The notes under the pieces were generated by a model. That model had not been told where the DNA came from, made no database searches, and saw only the letters and a list, made by a program, of their open reading frames with translations. A DNA stretch of 19,146 bases, taken from positions 1 to 19,146 of the forward strand of contig JABSRS010000019.1 in assembly GCA_013214885.1 (NCBI GenBank), given 5' to 3'. Both the position numbers and the translations under genes were made by a program. Source of the stretch: Gammaproteobacteria bacterium. GTDB taxonomy: Bacteria > Pseudomonadota > Gammaproteobacteria > Enterobacterales > Psychrobiaceae. Of this stretch, positions 7,908 through 16,233 are shown one piece after another (the stretch's first letter is position 1; each line of letters starts with the position of its first letter).

Positions 7908-9407
7908 ATGATTTCTTTTCGCCAAACGGTATTGGCTGCTACAGCGCTATTTTCATCACAGCTATTTGCATCACCATGGATTGATGCCAATGAGTTGTTT
8001 TTACGCAATCACATTCAACAACTAGCAGATGCTGGAGTCCTTAGTGCGCCAGTGACAACTTATCCTTTAATGTGGAATGCCATTAGTGCTGATTTATTAA
8101 ATGCGTCACCTGATAAATTATCGCCACGATTACAACAAAGTTACGCTCAAGTGTTACATTATTTTAATCGTGCCCAGCGTAATCAATATAACCACCAATT
8201 AAAGATTTCAGCCGCCAACGAAGCAAAACGCTTTAACAGTTTCGGTGACTCGCAGCGTCAACAAGCCCAATTGCAACTTAGCACCGAATATATCGGCAGT
8301 TTTTGGGCGGGTAAATTAAGCACTCAATTAAGAGTCGATGCCGAAGACGATAATAGTTTAACCTTTGATAATAGCTACCTCGCTGCAACATATGGTAACT
8401 GGGTAGTTCGCTTTGGTGCCGTATCACAATGGTGGGGACCTGGTTGGGATTCAAGTCTGATCATGTCTAACAATGCCAGACCATTACCAGCTCTTAGTTT
8501 AACTCGTAACAACAGTAACGCCTTTGAAACACCGTGGCTTAACTGGATTGGTCCTTGGACGTTTACCGCCCAAATGGCAAAACTGGAAAGTGAACGTCAC
8601 ATCCCTAATGCCATGCTGTGGAGCACCAGAGCAACCATTCGCCCAATATCAAAACTAGAACTTGGCTTAAGCTGGTCAATTCAATGGGGCGGCGACGGTC
8701 AACCGAACTCTCTCAAAGATTTCTTAGATGCCGTAACCTCAAAACAGGAATGCGCAAATGGCGCAGACGTTTGCGATCCATCTCTTAACACCAAGCTCGG
8801 TAATCAGTTGGCTGGTTTTGATATTAGATGGTCCGACTCGATTGCTGGCGTTCCATTTTCAGTATACGCACAAACTATTGGTGAAGACGCTGTAAACAAC
8901 ATAAAGCCAGCTGACAAAGCTTACGTATTCGGTATTGATTCTATTTTTTCTATTATGGAACAACCAATAAGAGTTTTTTTAGAGTACACAGAAACAGAAG
9001 TAGCTTGTGGTAAAAATCCTAATTCGTTGAATTGTTACTATGAGCACACTACCTATTATACAGGCTATCGCTATCACCAACGTGCCATTGGCACCACTTA
9101 CGATAACGATACCATAGCATGGAGTCTTGGATTTTTGGGGCAATTCGAAAATGGCCAACAATGGCGAAGTATCTTACGTATTGCACAATTAAACACTGAC
9201 AATATTGACCGCGCACCTACCTCCTCGATGGTTGGCAATCAAGTGAGTAAAATCGCTGAAGACTTGGTGCAGCTAGAGCTGCAATATCAGTGGCCGATGT
9301 TTAGTGGTTTACTAACAATTGGTGGTGATATTAGCCATTCAAGCTATATTGACAAAAAGAGCAAGAACGAGGGAAATGCTAATGTCGCCTGGGAATATCG
9401 GTATTAA
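7908..9407 (+). CDS. Wzi-family capsule assembly outer-membrane protein
   Basis: A 499-residue exported protein. The N-terminus has a basic start (MISFRQ), a hydrophobic stretch to about residue 20 and a likely signal cleavage after FA near 21-22. The mature part begins WIDANELFLRNHIQQLADAGVL, which matches the opening of Wzi-like proteins. It then has repeating amphipathic strands rich in Trp/Tyr/Gly, as in a beta-barrel (for example WVVRFGAVSQWWGPGWDSSLI near 165-185), and ends in an aromatic-Arg-Tyr terminus (WEYRY) like many outer-membrane barrels. Wzi binds capsule at the cell surface; a relative could attach another surface glycan. AAGG lies 10 bases before the ATG, overlapping the coaD stop. 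Its stop codon overlaps the stop of the opposed GT4 gene (9404-9407). Confidence 0.85.
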   Translation: MISFRQTVLAATALFSSQLFASPWIDANELFLRNHIQQLADAGVLSAPVTTYPLMWNAISADLLNASPDKLSPRLQQSYAQVLHYFNRAQRNQYNHQLKISAANEAKRFNSFGDSQRQQAQLQLSTEYIGSFWAGKLSTQLRVDAEDDNSLTFDNSYLAATYGNWVVRFGAVSQWWGPGWDSSLIMSNNARPLPALSLTRNNSNAFETPWLNWIGPWTFTAQMAKLESERHIPNAMLWSTRATIRPISKLELGLSWSIQWGGDGQPNSLKDFLDAVTSKQECANGADVCDPSLNTKLGNQLAGFDIRWSDSIAGVPFSVYAQTIGEDAVNNIKPADKAYVFGIDSIFSIMEQPIRVFLEYTETEVACGKNPNSLNCYYEHTTYYTGYRYHQRAIGTTYDNDTIAWSLGFLGQFENGQQWRSILRIAQLNTDNIDRAPTSSMVGNQVSKIAEDLVQLELQYQWPMFSGLLTIGGDISHSSYIDKKSKNEGNANVAWEYRY

Positions 9408-10537
9408 TTTATTAAGTCTAAATACTGTTTAGCGGCATATTCTGCTTTAATCTTATCAAAGAGCGGCCACTGATCCAGTATCACGGCTGGTCGCTCATTA
9501 AGTATCTTGGCCATGACGACCGATAGTGCTTTGGCACTGAAGTCGTTGGCAATCCACTCTGGGTGAAATCCAGCCAAAATTTCACTCGGACCATGATCAC
9601 AATTGGTCGTAGCGACTGGTGTACCACACAGTAGCGATTCAACCAATACATTGCCAAACCCTTCATAATCTGAGGATAACACCAACAAATCAGCATGAGA
9701 CATCCACACAAAAGGGTTATCTTGAAATCCAGCTATCACCACCCGCCCCGTTAAATCATACTTTTTAATCAACGCCTTTAGCTTTTTAGTCTCAGGGGTG
9801 AGCAATACCAGTTTGTGATTGGATGTTAGCTCTTTGAATGCCTCAAATAATCGATCATGGCGTTTCTGAACTGACAGACGTCCAATATGTAAAATATACG
9901 GTTGCTCAGAAAGCTCTGGTCTTGGCTTATGAGCCATTCGTTTTATTAATTCAACATCAAACGGGTTATAAATGGTATGGGTCTCGCTCCCGCTTAACCA
10001 AGGTAAGGGCAATTCTCCACTCACACCATTAGAAACGCAAATAAGTTTTTCGCCATCCAATATTTGTTTACGACGCTTTTGTTTGAGGTATTTAAATAAT
10101 CCCCGTTGACGATCGGCCGCTAGTTCAAGCTTGATCGAGTTGTGAACAACATAGTATTTTTCAATGGGGGTCGATAGCTGTTTAACCATCACATTGGTCA
10201 GATCTAAATGTGAAAATATCGCATCAACTTTGCCAAAGTTTAATTCGATATTGCGTAACTCACAGCCCAGCGCATCAATAACTTTAGATTTTCGCCAAAA
10301 TAGCTCCATATTCTTATTGGTCTTGAAATTAAGAATATGAATAAATTTATTGTTACCGACGTGATAGTCCCCACGCTGTGACAACACAATAAGATGCGCT
10401 TCGGCATCGTCAACTTTATGATTGATTGTGTCTAACAGCCTCAGGACAACGGCTTCGGCACCGCCACCGTTTAGCGAATCGATAACCATGCAGATCCGTT
10501 GTGATACGGCTGTCGCATTATGATTAGTATGTTTCAA
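9404..10537 (-). CDS. GT4-family glycosyltransferase
   Basis: A 377-residue GT-B retaining glycosyltransferase. The N-terminal domain opens with MVIDSLNGGGAE (17-28). The C-terminal donor domain has HIGRLSVQK (217-225) and the E-x7-E pair Glu292/Glu300 in SSDYEGFGNVLVESLLCGTPV. Such enzymes transfer sugars from UDP- or GDP-sugars during LPS or capsule synthesis at the inner membrane. The longest frame starts with TTG at 10535-10537, directly after the in-frame TAA that ends the pseudogene upstream. No ATG is nearer than residue 17, which would remove the first strand, so TTG is the likely start. Translational coupling to the upstream gene was probably the original arrangement; since that gene is now broken, expression may be altered. 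It converges on the wzi-like gene. Confidence 0.88.
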   Translation of the reverse strand: MKHTNHNATAVSQRICMVIDSLNGGGAEAVVLRLLDTINHKVDDAEAHLIVLSQRGDYHVGNNKFIHILNFKTNKNMELFWRKSKVIDALGCELRNIELNFGKVDAIFSHLDLTNVMVKQLSTPIEKYYVVHNSIKLELAADRQRGLFKYLKQKRRKQILDGEKLICVSNGVSGELPLPWLSGSETHTIYNPFDVELIKRMAHKPRPELSEQPYILHIGRLSVQKRHDRLFEAFKELTSNHKLVLLTPETKKLKALIKKYDLTGRVVIAGFQDNPFVWMSHADLLVLSSDYEGFGNVLVESLLCGTPVATTNCDHGPSEILAGFHPEWIANDFSAKALSVVMAKILNERPAVILDQWPLFDKIKAEYAAKQYLDLIN

Positions 10538-11477
10538 TTACCAAATTTTCCAATAGTTAAGTTTTTTTCTCATCTTAAACTGACGAAAAAAATCAAACGG
10601 CCTACGCTTTATAGGTACTTCCCCCGACAGAAATCCATCAATAGCATTGAGTACTCGCTCGGAAGATTGTCCATCAAGATATGGGTGAGTGTTTTTAATA
10701 AACAACTCTATTTTTGCCATTAAGTCATCAGGCTGCGACAAGACTCGCTCAATCGACTGATCGAGTCAATCCACATCGCTAATATCTATTAAATAATCTT
10801 GTGGTGAAATATTTTTATAAGTGACCACTGGCTTGTTCTACAAAAAAAACATCATTAACACCGAGGAGGCATCACACACCATAACATCAGCTTGCTTTAA
10901 CAATGGCATCACGTCATCAGTATCGATAAATTGAAGGTGTTCACTTTCAATCGACTTGTATTTAGCCACAACATCATCAGCCACCTTTGGGTGAAACTGA
11001 ACCAGCCATTTTCGCTTAAACGCTTTACAGTCTCAAACAAATGAGGAGCACAGGTAAGCAGTTTTTAAAATGTTGAATACAATAGAATTGTCGGCTTATT
11101 CGTGGCATTGTGTTGATTTTGCTGACCAAATAGCGGGTCTAGAGCACACTACCCTGTTTCTAATCTTAGATCGTTATGTCCTCTATTGTCGACCTTGCCA
11201 GCATCAAAACCATGAAAAAACAGCAACATTAATCCTAGGTAAAATGATGGCACCGCATTGGCGGTATATATTACGACATTTGGTTGGTATCTTCAACCGT
11301 AGCCAATTCGCTCTCAGTATCACTTAAATAGCTAGGATCGACATTGCTACCTTCTAAAAACCAACAAACCTGATCGCCCCGCAAACGGATGGCATCTTGC
11401 AGCGGACGAAAAAACGCGAACAATGCCGCGGTGGATGCCTTAATTAAGCTGGTTTTTTACCATTTTGTACTTTTCAT
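10538..11477 (-). pseudogene. Decayed CDP-glycerol glycerophosphotransferase (TagB/TagF-like)
   Basis: Read on the - strand across three frames, this stretch encodes recognisable pieces of the CDP-glycerol glycerophosphotransferase family: LRGDQVCWFLEGSN, FHGFDAGK, ETG-CALDPLFG, LVQFHPKVADDVVAKY, ADVMVCDASS, NKPVVTYKNISPQDYLIDI and HPYLDGQSSERVLNAI. The family moves glycerol phosphate from CDP-glycerol onto a lipid-linked or sugar acceptor. The likely start is ATG at 11475-11477. In-frame stops are at 11457-11459, 11149-11151, 11065-11067, 10838-10840 and 10766-10768. Frame changes occur near 11280 and 11006. About 30-40 codons appear deleted near 11160. Intact neighbours and this number of lesions argue for true decay rather than sequencing error. 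Short open frames here, such as 10538-10741, are remnants, not genes. It lies directly upstream of the GT4 gene, with which it probably formed an operon. Confidence 0.92.
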
Positions 11478-11597
11478 TGGCACCAAAATGAGCATAACCG
11501 TTTCTTTTATTTATATATTGAAATAGAACATCATACTGATAATACTAAAGATTACCAACAAGTTGAATCTTATTCGCACCCTGAAAATCAACAGATT

Positions 11598-11619
11598 TAT
11601 AATAACATCCTTTATTATA
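11598..11619. repeat. AT-only inverted repeat in the mutM-pseudogene gap
   Basis: TATAATAA (11598-11605) and TTATTATA (11612-11619) are perfect 8-bp arms with a 6-base loop, starting 9 bp after the mutM stop. The gap 11478-11627 holds nothing else that I could support. On the - strand the arm also contains TATAAT, a possible -10 for the pseudogene-GT4 unit, but without a clear -35. An AT-only stem is weak as a terminator. Confidence 0.35.
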
Positions 11620-11627
11620 CCTGCTGG

Positions 11628-12437
11628 TTATTTCTGGCACTTCGGGCAATACACCGTTGCCCGCTGGCCAATTTTTACTTGCTCTAAAATGGTTTGGCAA
11701 TGCAAGCAGGCCAAACCACCACGACCATATACATTCAATGACTGGGCAAAGTAGCCTGGCTTGCCATCGGTTTGGCTAAAGTCTTTTAAGGTGGTGCCGC
11801 CTTGCTTGATGGCCGCCTCTAATACAATTTTAATCACCGACACGAGTTCAGTTAACTGAGCGACCGACACTTGATTAGCAGGAGTTCGAGGGTCTATTTG
11901 GGCTAAAAACAAGGCCTCATTGGCGTAAATATTACCGACCCCAACCACCACGGGGTTATCCATTATCACTTGTTTTATCACGGCCTTACGTTTAAGGCAC
12001 ATCGCGACCAAATGCTCAGCAGTAAAATCATCAGTTAATGGTTCAGGACCTAATTTAGCGAACACCGAATGCTGCTGGCCTGGCTCAGCAAACAATAATG
12101 CGCCAAAACGTCTAGGATCATTAAGACGCAACACTTTATCACCAACGACCAAATCAAAATGATCATGCTTTTTTAGCTCAACTTCGCTATCTATCACTCG
12201 CAGGCTACCGGACATCCCCAGATGAATAATAATATCGCCACGGTCGGTTTCAATCACTAGATATTTTGCCCGGCGACTAATCGCGTTAATCTTTTGACCA
12301 ATAAGTAATTTTAGCTGTCCAGTAGGAATGTCCCAACGCAGTTTAGGGGTCCGCACAATTAGATCGGTAATAATTTTGTTAGTAAGGTGCAGACTAATGC
12401 CCAACTTACTAACCTCAACTTCTGGAAGTTCTGGCAT
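11628..12437 (-). CDS. mutM: Formamidopyrimidine-DNA glycosylase
   Basis: MutM (Fpg) removes 8-oxoguanine and formamidopyrimidines from DNA and cuts the abasic strand by beta,delta-elimination. The 269 residues match the family. The start MPELPEVE gives the catalytic N-terminal Pro (after Met removal) and Glu3; Lys58 in RRAKYLV is the conserved lysine. LGMSGSLR (73-80) and NDPRRFG follow. The C-terminal zinc finger has Cys244, Cys247, Cys264 and Cys267, with Arg259 between them for DNA contact. All key residues are present. It lies 5 bp after the small membrane-protein gene, so the two are probably co-transcribed. The coaD neighbour found in E. coli has been displaced by the wzi-GT4-pseudogene insertion. 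Confidence 0.98.
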   Translation of the reverse strand: MPELPEVEVSKLGISLHLTNKIITDLIVRTPKLRWDIPTGQLKLLIGQKINAISRRAKYLVIETDRGDIIIHLGMSGSLRVIDSEVELKKHDHFDLVVGDKVLRLNDPRRFGALLFAEPGQQHSVFAKLGPEPLTDDFTAEHLVAMCLKRKAVIKQVIMDNPVVVGVGNIYANEALFLAQIDPRTPANQVSVAQLTELVSVIKIVLEAAIKQGGTTLKDFSQTDGKPGYFAQSLNVYGRGGLACLHCQTILEQVKIGQRATVYCPKCQK

Positions 12438-12442
12438 ATCGC

Positions 12443-12928
12443 TTACTCTTGAATATTGACCGGGCTAAGACTTAACTGAGCAATTTGTTGTGCAGTTAGG
12501 TACCAGGTCTGTTGGGTGAGAATATTAGTAATTAATTGAGCTTGGGGCTGGATCCAAAAACGGATCGGGTTTTGCTCGCCAGCTAACCAAATCACCACGC
12601 GATAGCCGGTTTCATCACTCTGAGTGAGTTGAGTTTCGCCTTGCAGCATTAACCATTGATTAGTTAAGTAATGGGCAAACTGTTGATTGCTTTGATCAGC
12701 GTTTTTTAAACTGTCGTTATCGAGCGTTACACGCCAATTTCGACCTAAACGTTCAATAGTGCCACTAGGGTACTCTAACGTTAAGATCATGCTTTGTGAC
12801 GGCAGTATGAGTCCAGATTCACCCTCTGCGTTATCAACTAGCTTGTTTGACATCGTATTAAAGATAATAATCATCCCCAAACAGGCAAAAATCATTACAT
12901 TATTCCAACCGCGCTTAGATAATCTCAC
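12443..12928 (-). CDS. Hypothetical single-pass membrane protein upstream of mutM
   Basis: A 161-residue protein of no family I recognise. Residues about 9-28 (NNVMIFACLGMIIIF region) are hydrophobic after a basic start (MRLSKRGW), which fits an N-in membrane anchor or uncleaved signal. The remaining ~130 residues are polar, Gln-rich and probably periplasmic, with no cysteine pair or catalytic motif visible. The start is GTG at 12926-12928 with AGGGA 8 bases upstream. The gene lies just downstream of the rpmBG terminator and 5 bp before mutM, so it is probably the first gene of its own unit with mutM. The mutM link is only positional. Confidence 0.75.
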   Translation of the reverse strand: MRLSKRGWNNVMIFACLGMIIIFNTMSNKLVDNAEGESGLILPSQSMILTLEYPSGTIERLGRNWRVTLDNDSLKNADQSNQQFAHYLTNQWLMLQGETQLTQSDETGYRVVIWLAGEQNPIRFWIQPQAQLITNILTQQTWYLTAQQIAQLSLSPVNIQE

Positions 12929-12974
12929 CGTTTTATTCCCTGAAAAAAAATCAGTTTACCTAAATGATAGGCAT

Positions 12975-13007
12975 AAAAAAAGCCCGACATCGCTGTCGAG
13001 CTTTTTT
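12975..13007 (-). terminator. Intrinsic terminator of the rpmB-rpmG unit
   Basis: On the - strand the RNA forms GCUCGACA, loop GCGA, UGUCGGGC: an 8-bp stem with one G-U pair and a GNRA tetraloop, followed at once by seven U residues. The + strand RNA would carry a C-A mismatch in the stem, so the element is tuned for the - strand. The flanking A-run could allow weaker two-way use. It begins 16 bp after the rpmG stop. Confidence 0.93.
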
Positions 13008-13022
13008 AGAAGGGTCAATCAA

Positions 13023-13175
13023 TTACTTGATTTTAGCTTCTTTGTACATAACGTGCTTGCGTAAAATAGGGTCGAACTTTCGAAGCTCTAGCTTTTCAGG
13101 CATAGTACGTTTGTTCTTGTCAGTCGTGTAAAAATGACTGCTTTCACTTGATACTAATTTAATTTTTTCGCGCAT
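13023..13175 (-). CDS. rpmG: 50S ribosomal protein L33
   Basis: A 50-residue protein: [10 protein letters not shown] at the start, [21 protein letters not shown] and the conserved tail YKEAKIK. It is the cysteine-free form, without the zinc-binding CxxC pairs. It lacks the few extra N-terminal residues of the E. coli protein; a TAG lies two codons upstream of the ATG, so no longer start exists. AAGGA stands 9 bases before the ATG. It follows rpmB by 12 bp and is followed by a strong terminator. The protein sits in the large subunit near the tRNA exit site. Confidence 0.97.
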   Translation of the reverse strand: MREKIKLVSSESSHFYTTDKNKRTMPEKLELRKFDPILRKHVMYKEAKIK

Positions 13176-13187
13176 TTTCTAAATTCC

Positions 13188-13424
13188 TTAAACTTTTTCG
13201 CCACGTGCACGCATTTCTGCTAATACAACGTCAATACCTTTCTTATCGATAATACGCATACCTTTAGCAGTTAAGCGTAATTTAACGAAACGGTTTTCAC
13301 TCTCAACCCAAAAACGGTGAGTGTGTAGGTTTGGTAAAAAACGACGACGCGTGTGGTTCTTAGCGTGCGATACGTTGTTACCTGTAATTGGTCTTTTACC
13401 AGTTACTTGGCATACTTTAGACAT
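13188..13424 (-). CDS. rpmB: 50S ribosomal protein L28
   Basis: A 78-residue protein beginning [23 protein letters not shown] and containing [14 protein letters not shown], both typical of L28 (bL28). The open frame runs further upstream to about 13538, but the ATG at 13422-13424 has a perfect GGAGG 6 bases before it and gives the family's usual length and N-terminus. It is co-transcribed with rpmG. A promoter with a GC-rich start region (13510-13538) and a leader hairpin (13467-13495) lie upstream. Confidence 0.98.
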   Translation of the reverse strand: MSKVCQVTGKRPITGNNVSHAKNHTRRRFLPNLHTHRFWVESENRFVKLRLTAKGMRIIDKKGIDVVLAEMRARGEKV

Positions 13425-13466
13425 GTCAGTCCTCCAAAAATAATTTTCTAAACTCGAGCTTTTTAT

Positions 13467-13495
13467 GTGCCTCGTTTGGCCGTCGCCCGAGGCAC
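13467..13495 (-). promoter_or_regulatory. Stable hairpin in the rpmB leader RNA
   Basis: In the - strand RNA GUGCCUCG (13495-13488) pairs perfectly with CGAGGCAC (13474-13467). Inside, GGC and GCC add 3 bp around a GACG loop, with an AAA bulge on the 3' side. It lies in the predicted 5' leader, about 8 bases after the likely transcription start and over 40 bases before the rpmB start. It is not followed by a U-run. Ribosomal-protein leaders often carry such structures for feedback control; that role is inference here. Confidence 0.6.
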
Positions 13496-13509
13496 AAATG
13501 AGGGCGCGT

Positions 13510-13538
13510 ATCCTACAGCACATCAAAATCCAAAGCAA
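13510..13538 (-). promoter_or_regulatory. Predicted rpmB-rpmG promoter
   Basis: On the - strand TTGCTT (13533-13538) is followed after exactly 17 bases by TAGGAT (13510-13515). The segment just downstream of the -10 is ACGCGCCCT. A GC-rich discriminator of this kind is typical of promoters for the translation machinery that respond to ppGpp. The predicted start near 13503 leaves a leader of about 80 bases. Confidence 0.65.
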
Positions 13539-13635
13539 GCAATGTTCAATAATGAGGCGAGAATTGTATTAATTTCGACTCAAAACTAGAATTAGTCCGC
13601 AAAAAACAGTCCAACAGCGTAAAAAAACCTATTGG

Positions 13636-14310
13636 TTAAATTAGTCCATGTTCAGCGAAAGAATAGGGTGTTTCCGAGCCAATAATGACATGATCTAAAA
13701 CAGATACATCAATCAAATTAAGTGCCTCTTTAATTCGCTTTGTGATACGAATATCAGACTGACTTGGCTCAGTAATTCCCGAGGGGTGATTATGACTTAA
13801 AATGACCGCCGCGGCATTATATTTTATCACTTGACGAACAATTTCTCGCGGGTATACATTTGCAGCATTAATTGTGCCGCGAAATAACTCTTCACAATGA
13901 ATAATTTGATGCTGATTATCGAGGTAAATCACCACAAACGTTTCGTAAGGTAAACTGCCAATTTGGTGAGTTAAGTAATCGACCGTTTGTTGCGAGCTGG
14001 TTAATGGCCCACTTTGGTGTAATTTATCTTTAGAACAACGCTTGGTTAACTCAGACGTTGCCTGCAATTGGGCATATTTTGCTAGCCCTAAGCCGAAATG
14101 TTGACAAAACTCCTCTGGAGAAGCTTCGAGTAAGGCTGATAAACTCCCAAATGAAACCAGTAAATTGTTGGCTAAGGTAACGGCTGAGGTCCCCTTGACC
14201 CCAGTACGTAGAAATATAGCCAACAATTCAGCATCAGATAGCGCCTCGGCACCCTGCGCTAACAGCTTTTCCCTTGGCCGCATTTGGGCTGGCCATTGCT
14301 TGATCGACAT
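13636..14310 (-). CDS. radC: RadC-family JAB/MPN domain protein
   Basis: A 224-residue RadC-like protein. The N-terminal part (residues about 1-85) is the helix-hairpin-helix-like region: RPREKLLAQGAEALSDAELLAI and a second half GFGLGLAKYAQLQA-like. The C-terminal metalloprotease-like JAB domain has the motif HNHPSG at 173-178 and SQSD at 183-186, giving the His173/His175/Asp186 metal site. The family was once linked to DNA repair, but that role is not well supported and no firm biochemical function is known. The ATG at 14308-14310 has AAGGAAAA upstream. It is divergent from coaBC, as in E. coli. A 211-bp gap to rpmB carries the rpmBG promoter; just after the radC stop is only a weak 4-bp stem with a T-run. 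Confidence 0.95.
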   Translation of the reverse strand: MSIKQWPAQMRPREKLLAQGAEALSDAELLAIFLRTGVKGTSAVTLANNLLVSFGSLSALLEASPEEFCQHFGLGLAKYAQLQATSELTKRCSKDKLHQSGPLTSSQQTVDYLTHQIGSLPYETFVVIYLDNQHQIIHCEELFRGTINAANVYPREIVRQVIKYNAAAVILSHNHPSGITEPSQSDIRITKRIKEALNLIDVSVLDHVIIGSETPYSFAEHGLI

Positions 14311-14351
14311 TCGTTTTCCTTAACTTGAGTATCCATACAGGCTATTAAGTA

Positions 14352-14381
14352 TGGACAATATCCCTCAAACGAACATAAAAT
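14352..14381 (+). promoter_or_regulatory. Candidate coaBC promoter
   Basis: TGGACA (14352-14357) is followed after 18 bases by TAAAAT (14376-14381), each one base from consensus, about 43 bases before the coaBC ATG. A 7-bp inverted repeat, TCCATAC (14332-14338) and GTATGGA (14349-14355), overlaps the -35 box and could be a regulatory site in the radC-coaBC gap. Confidence 0.5.
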
Positions 14382-14423
14382 ATGATATCTTGTGCCCCAT
14401 AATTAACAGCGGTGTTGAGCTTA

Positions 14424-15626
14424 ATGACTCTGAAAAACAAAAAGATAATCCTTGGCATAACGGGTGGTATTGCGGCCTATAAATGCGCAGAATTAGTGCG
14501 GCGACTAAAAGAACGCGGCGCTGACGTGCGCGTTGTTATGACCAACGGTGCCAAACAGTTTATTACGCCGCTAACCATGCAGGCAGTCAGTGGCAACCCC
14601 ATTGGCGACAGCTTACTCGACCCTAGTGCCGAAGCTGCCATGGGCCATATTGAATTAGCCAAATGGGCTGATTTGGTATTGATCGCACCAGCCACCGTTA
14701 ACGTTATCGCTGCGATTAATGCTGGACTAGCCAATGACTTATTAACCACGCTTTGCTTGGCCACCAGCGCGCCAATTGCGATAGCTCCGGCAATGAATCA
14801 GCAAATGTATCGCGCTAGCGTTACTCAACAAAATTTAGCCAGTCTGGAACTACGCGACATAAGAATTTGGGGACCAGGATCTGGCGAACAAGCTTGTGGC
14901 GATGTTGGCTTAGGTCGTATGCTAGAACCAATGCAACTTGTTGAGTTAGTTGAGCAGCACTTTGTACCGCCACAGCCAAAATTCAAGATTTTGATTACCG
15001 CGGGCCCAACTCGTGAAGCGATTGATCCTGTTCGATATATTAGCAACCACAGCTCAGGAAAAATGGGTTATGCTTTGGCGAAGGCAGCGCATAAACTGGG
15101 TGGTCAAGTGACCCTAATTAGTGGTCCCGTTTCTTTAGCAACGCCAGATAATGTTGAACGAATTGATGTCGTTAGTGCCCAGCAAATGCATCAAGCGGCG
15201 CTCAGTAAAGCACCTGAGGTAGATATTTTTATTGGCTGTGCTGCGGTGGCCGATTATCGACCTGCGACTATTTCAGATCAAAAAATAAAGAAAAATGATG
15301 ACGATATGGTCATTACAATGATCAAAAATCCTGATATCCTCGCAGATATATCTACCAGTGCTAGTGCAAGACGACCTTTTTGTGTCGGCTTTGCCGCAGA
15401 AACACAAGATGTCGAGATTTATGCTCGCGGCAAGTTACAACGCAAGAAACTTGACTTAATTGCTGCCAACAATGTCGCAATTGCAGGTCAAGGCTTTAAC
15501 TCAGACCAAAATGCGCTAACGCTCTACTGGGAAAATGGCCAGCTTGACTTACCGTTAGCCGATAAAGAACAACTAGCAACAACATTGATGCTTGAAATAC
15601 TAAATCATTTTCATAAAAAATCGTAA
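14424..15626 (+). CDS. coaBC: Bifunctional phosphopantothenoylcysteine decarboxylase / phosphopantothenate-cysteine ligase
   Basis: This enzyme makes 4'-phosphopantothenoylcysteine from phosphopantothenate, cysteine and CTP (CoaB), then decarboxylates it with FMN to 4'-phosphopantetheine (CoaC). CoaC spans about residues 1-185: [10 protein letters not shown], the catalytic His75 in [15 protein letters not shown] (122-125) and Cys158 in GSGEQACGD. CoaB follows: [25 protein letters not shown] (about 191-214) and the lysine pair 289-290. The frame is open from a GTG at 14412, but the ATG at 14424 gives 400 residues and puts His75 and Cys158 at the same numbers as in E. coli, so it is preferred. 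slmA follows after only 15 bp; dut, which lies between them in E. coli, is absent. Confidence 0.97.
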   Translation: MTLKNKKIILGITGGIAAYKCAELVRRLKERGADVRVVMTNGAKQFITPLTMQAVSGNPIGDSLLDPSAEAAMGHIELAKWADLVLIAPATVNVIAAINAGLANDLLTTLCLATSAPIAIAPAMNQQMYRASVTQQNLASLELRDIRIWGPGSGEQACGDVGLGRMLEPMQLVELVEQHFVPPQPKFKILITAGPTREAIDPVRYISNHSSGKMGYALAKAAHKLGGQVTLISGPVSLATPDNVERIDVVSAQQMHQAALSKAPEVDIFIGCAAVADYRPATISDQKIKKNDDDMVITMIKNPDILADISTSASARRPFCVGFAAETQDVEIYARGKLQRKKLDLIAANNVAIAGQGFNSDQNALTLYWENGQLDLPLADKEQLATTLMLEILNHFHKKS

Positions 15627-15641
15627 GCAGGACTTTCGTAC

Positions 15642-16226
15642 ATGGCAGCAGCAAAAAAATCAAATCGTCGCGAGCAAATTTTACAGTCGCTGGCACATAT
15701 GCTGGAAACACCAGGCAAACGCATAACCACGGCTAGTTTAGCCAAAGAAGTTGGTGTATCGGAAGCCGCTTTATATCGCCACTTCCCATCAAAAGCACGG
15801 ATGTTTGAAGGGTTGATCGAATTTATTGAGCAATCAATTTTATCGCGAGTCAACATCATTACCAACGATGAAAAGAACACCCTAATGCGCTGTTACCGCT
15901 TAGTGCAGCTTATTTTATTATTTGCCGAAAAGAACCCTGGGATCACTCGTATTATGACTGGCGATGCCTTGCTTGGTGAGCACGATCGTTTACGCGAACG
16001 TATTTCCCAACTGTTTGATAAGCTTGAAACCCATCTTAAGCAAATTCTGCGTGAACGAAAGCTCCGAGAAGGAAAAGGCTTTGATATTGATGAGGCACTG
16101 TTAGCCAATATGCTATTAGCTTTTGCCGAAGGTCGGATTAATCAATACGTCAGAAGTGATTTCAAAGTCAAGCCAACAGACGGCTTTGAGCAGCAATGGC
16201 TCCAATTTGCCAAATTGCTGGGATAA
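15642..16226 (+). CDS. slmA: Nucleoid occlusion factor SlmA
   Basis: SlmA is a TetR-fold DNA-binding protein that binds chromosomal sites and stops FtsZ polymerising over the nucleoid. The 194 residues match the family. The N-terminus [22 protein letters not shown] leads into the helix-turn-helix [21 protein letters not shown] (about 28-48), then [15 protein letters not shown]. The C-terminal part with [15 protein letters not shown] and [12 protein letters not shown] is diagnostic for SlmA rather than a metabolic TetR regulator. AGGA lies 9 bases before the ATG. It is probably co-transcribed with coaBC. It converges on the phosphoglycerol transferase gene; two hairpins lie in the 88-bp gap. 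Confidence 0.97.
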   Translation: MAAAKKSNRREQILQSLAHMLETPGKRITTASLAKEVGVSEAALYRHFPSKARMFEGLIEFIEQSILSRVNIITNDEKNTLMRCYRLVQLILLFAEKNPGITRIMTGDALLGEHDRLRERISQLFDKLETHLKQILRERKLREGKGFDIDEALLANMLLAFAEGRINQYVRSDFKVKPTDGFEQQWLQFAKLLG

Positions 16227-16233
16227 AAGCACG

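Noticed and set aside
10538..10741. A 67-codon open frame upstream of the GT4 gene
   Set aside because: It is the C-terminal remnant of the decayed CDP-glycerol transferase; its apparent start lies inside the old coding sequence.
11070..11327. An 85-codon + strand open frame
   Set aside because: It is antisense to the pseudogene, has no family resemblance and arises because the - strand pieces are coding-derived.
11478..11627. A possible small gene or mobile-element remnant in the mutM-pseudogene gap
   Set aside because: No open frame with recognisable content, no terminal inverted repeats and no target duplication seen; only an AT-only inverted repeat.
13425..13538. A 38-codon N-terminal extension of rpmB
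   Set aside because: The extension has no L28 similarity, overlaps the predicted promoter and leader, and the ATG at 13424 has a perfect ribosome binding site.
13598..13635. Intrinsic terminator after radC
   Set aside because: The stem AACC-AATA-GGTT before the T-run is only 4 bp and too weak to call.
14412..14423. GTG start for coaBC four codons upstream of the ATG
   Set aside because: Numbering from the ATG at 14424 places His75 and Cys158 exactly as in E. coli CoaBC, so the longer form is less likely.
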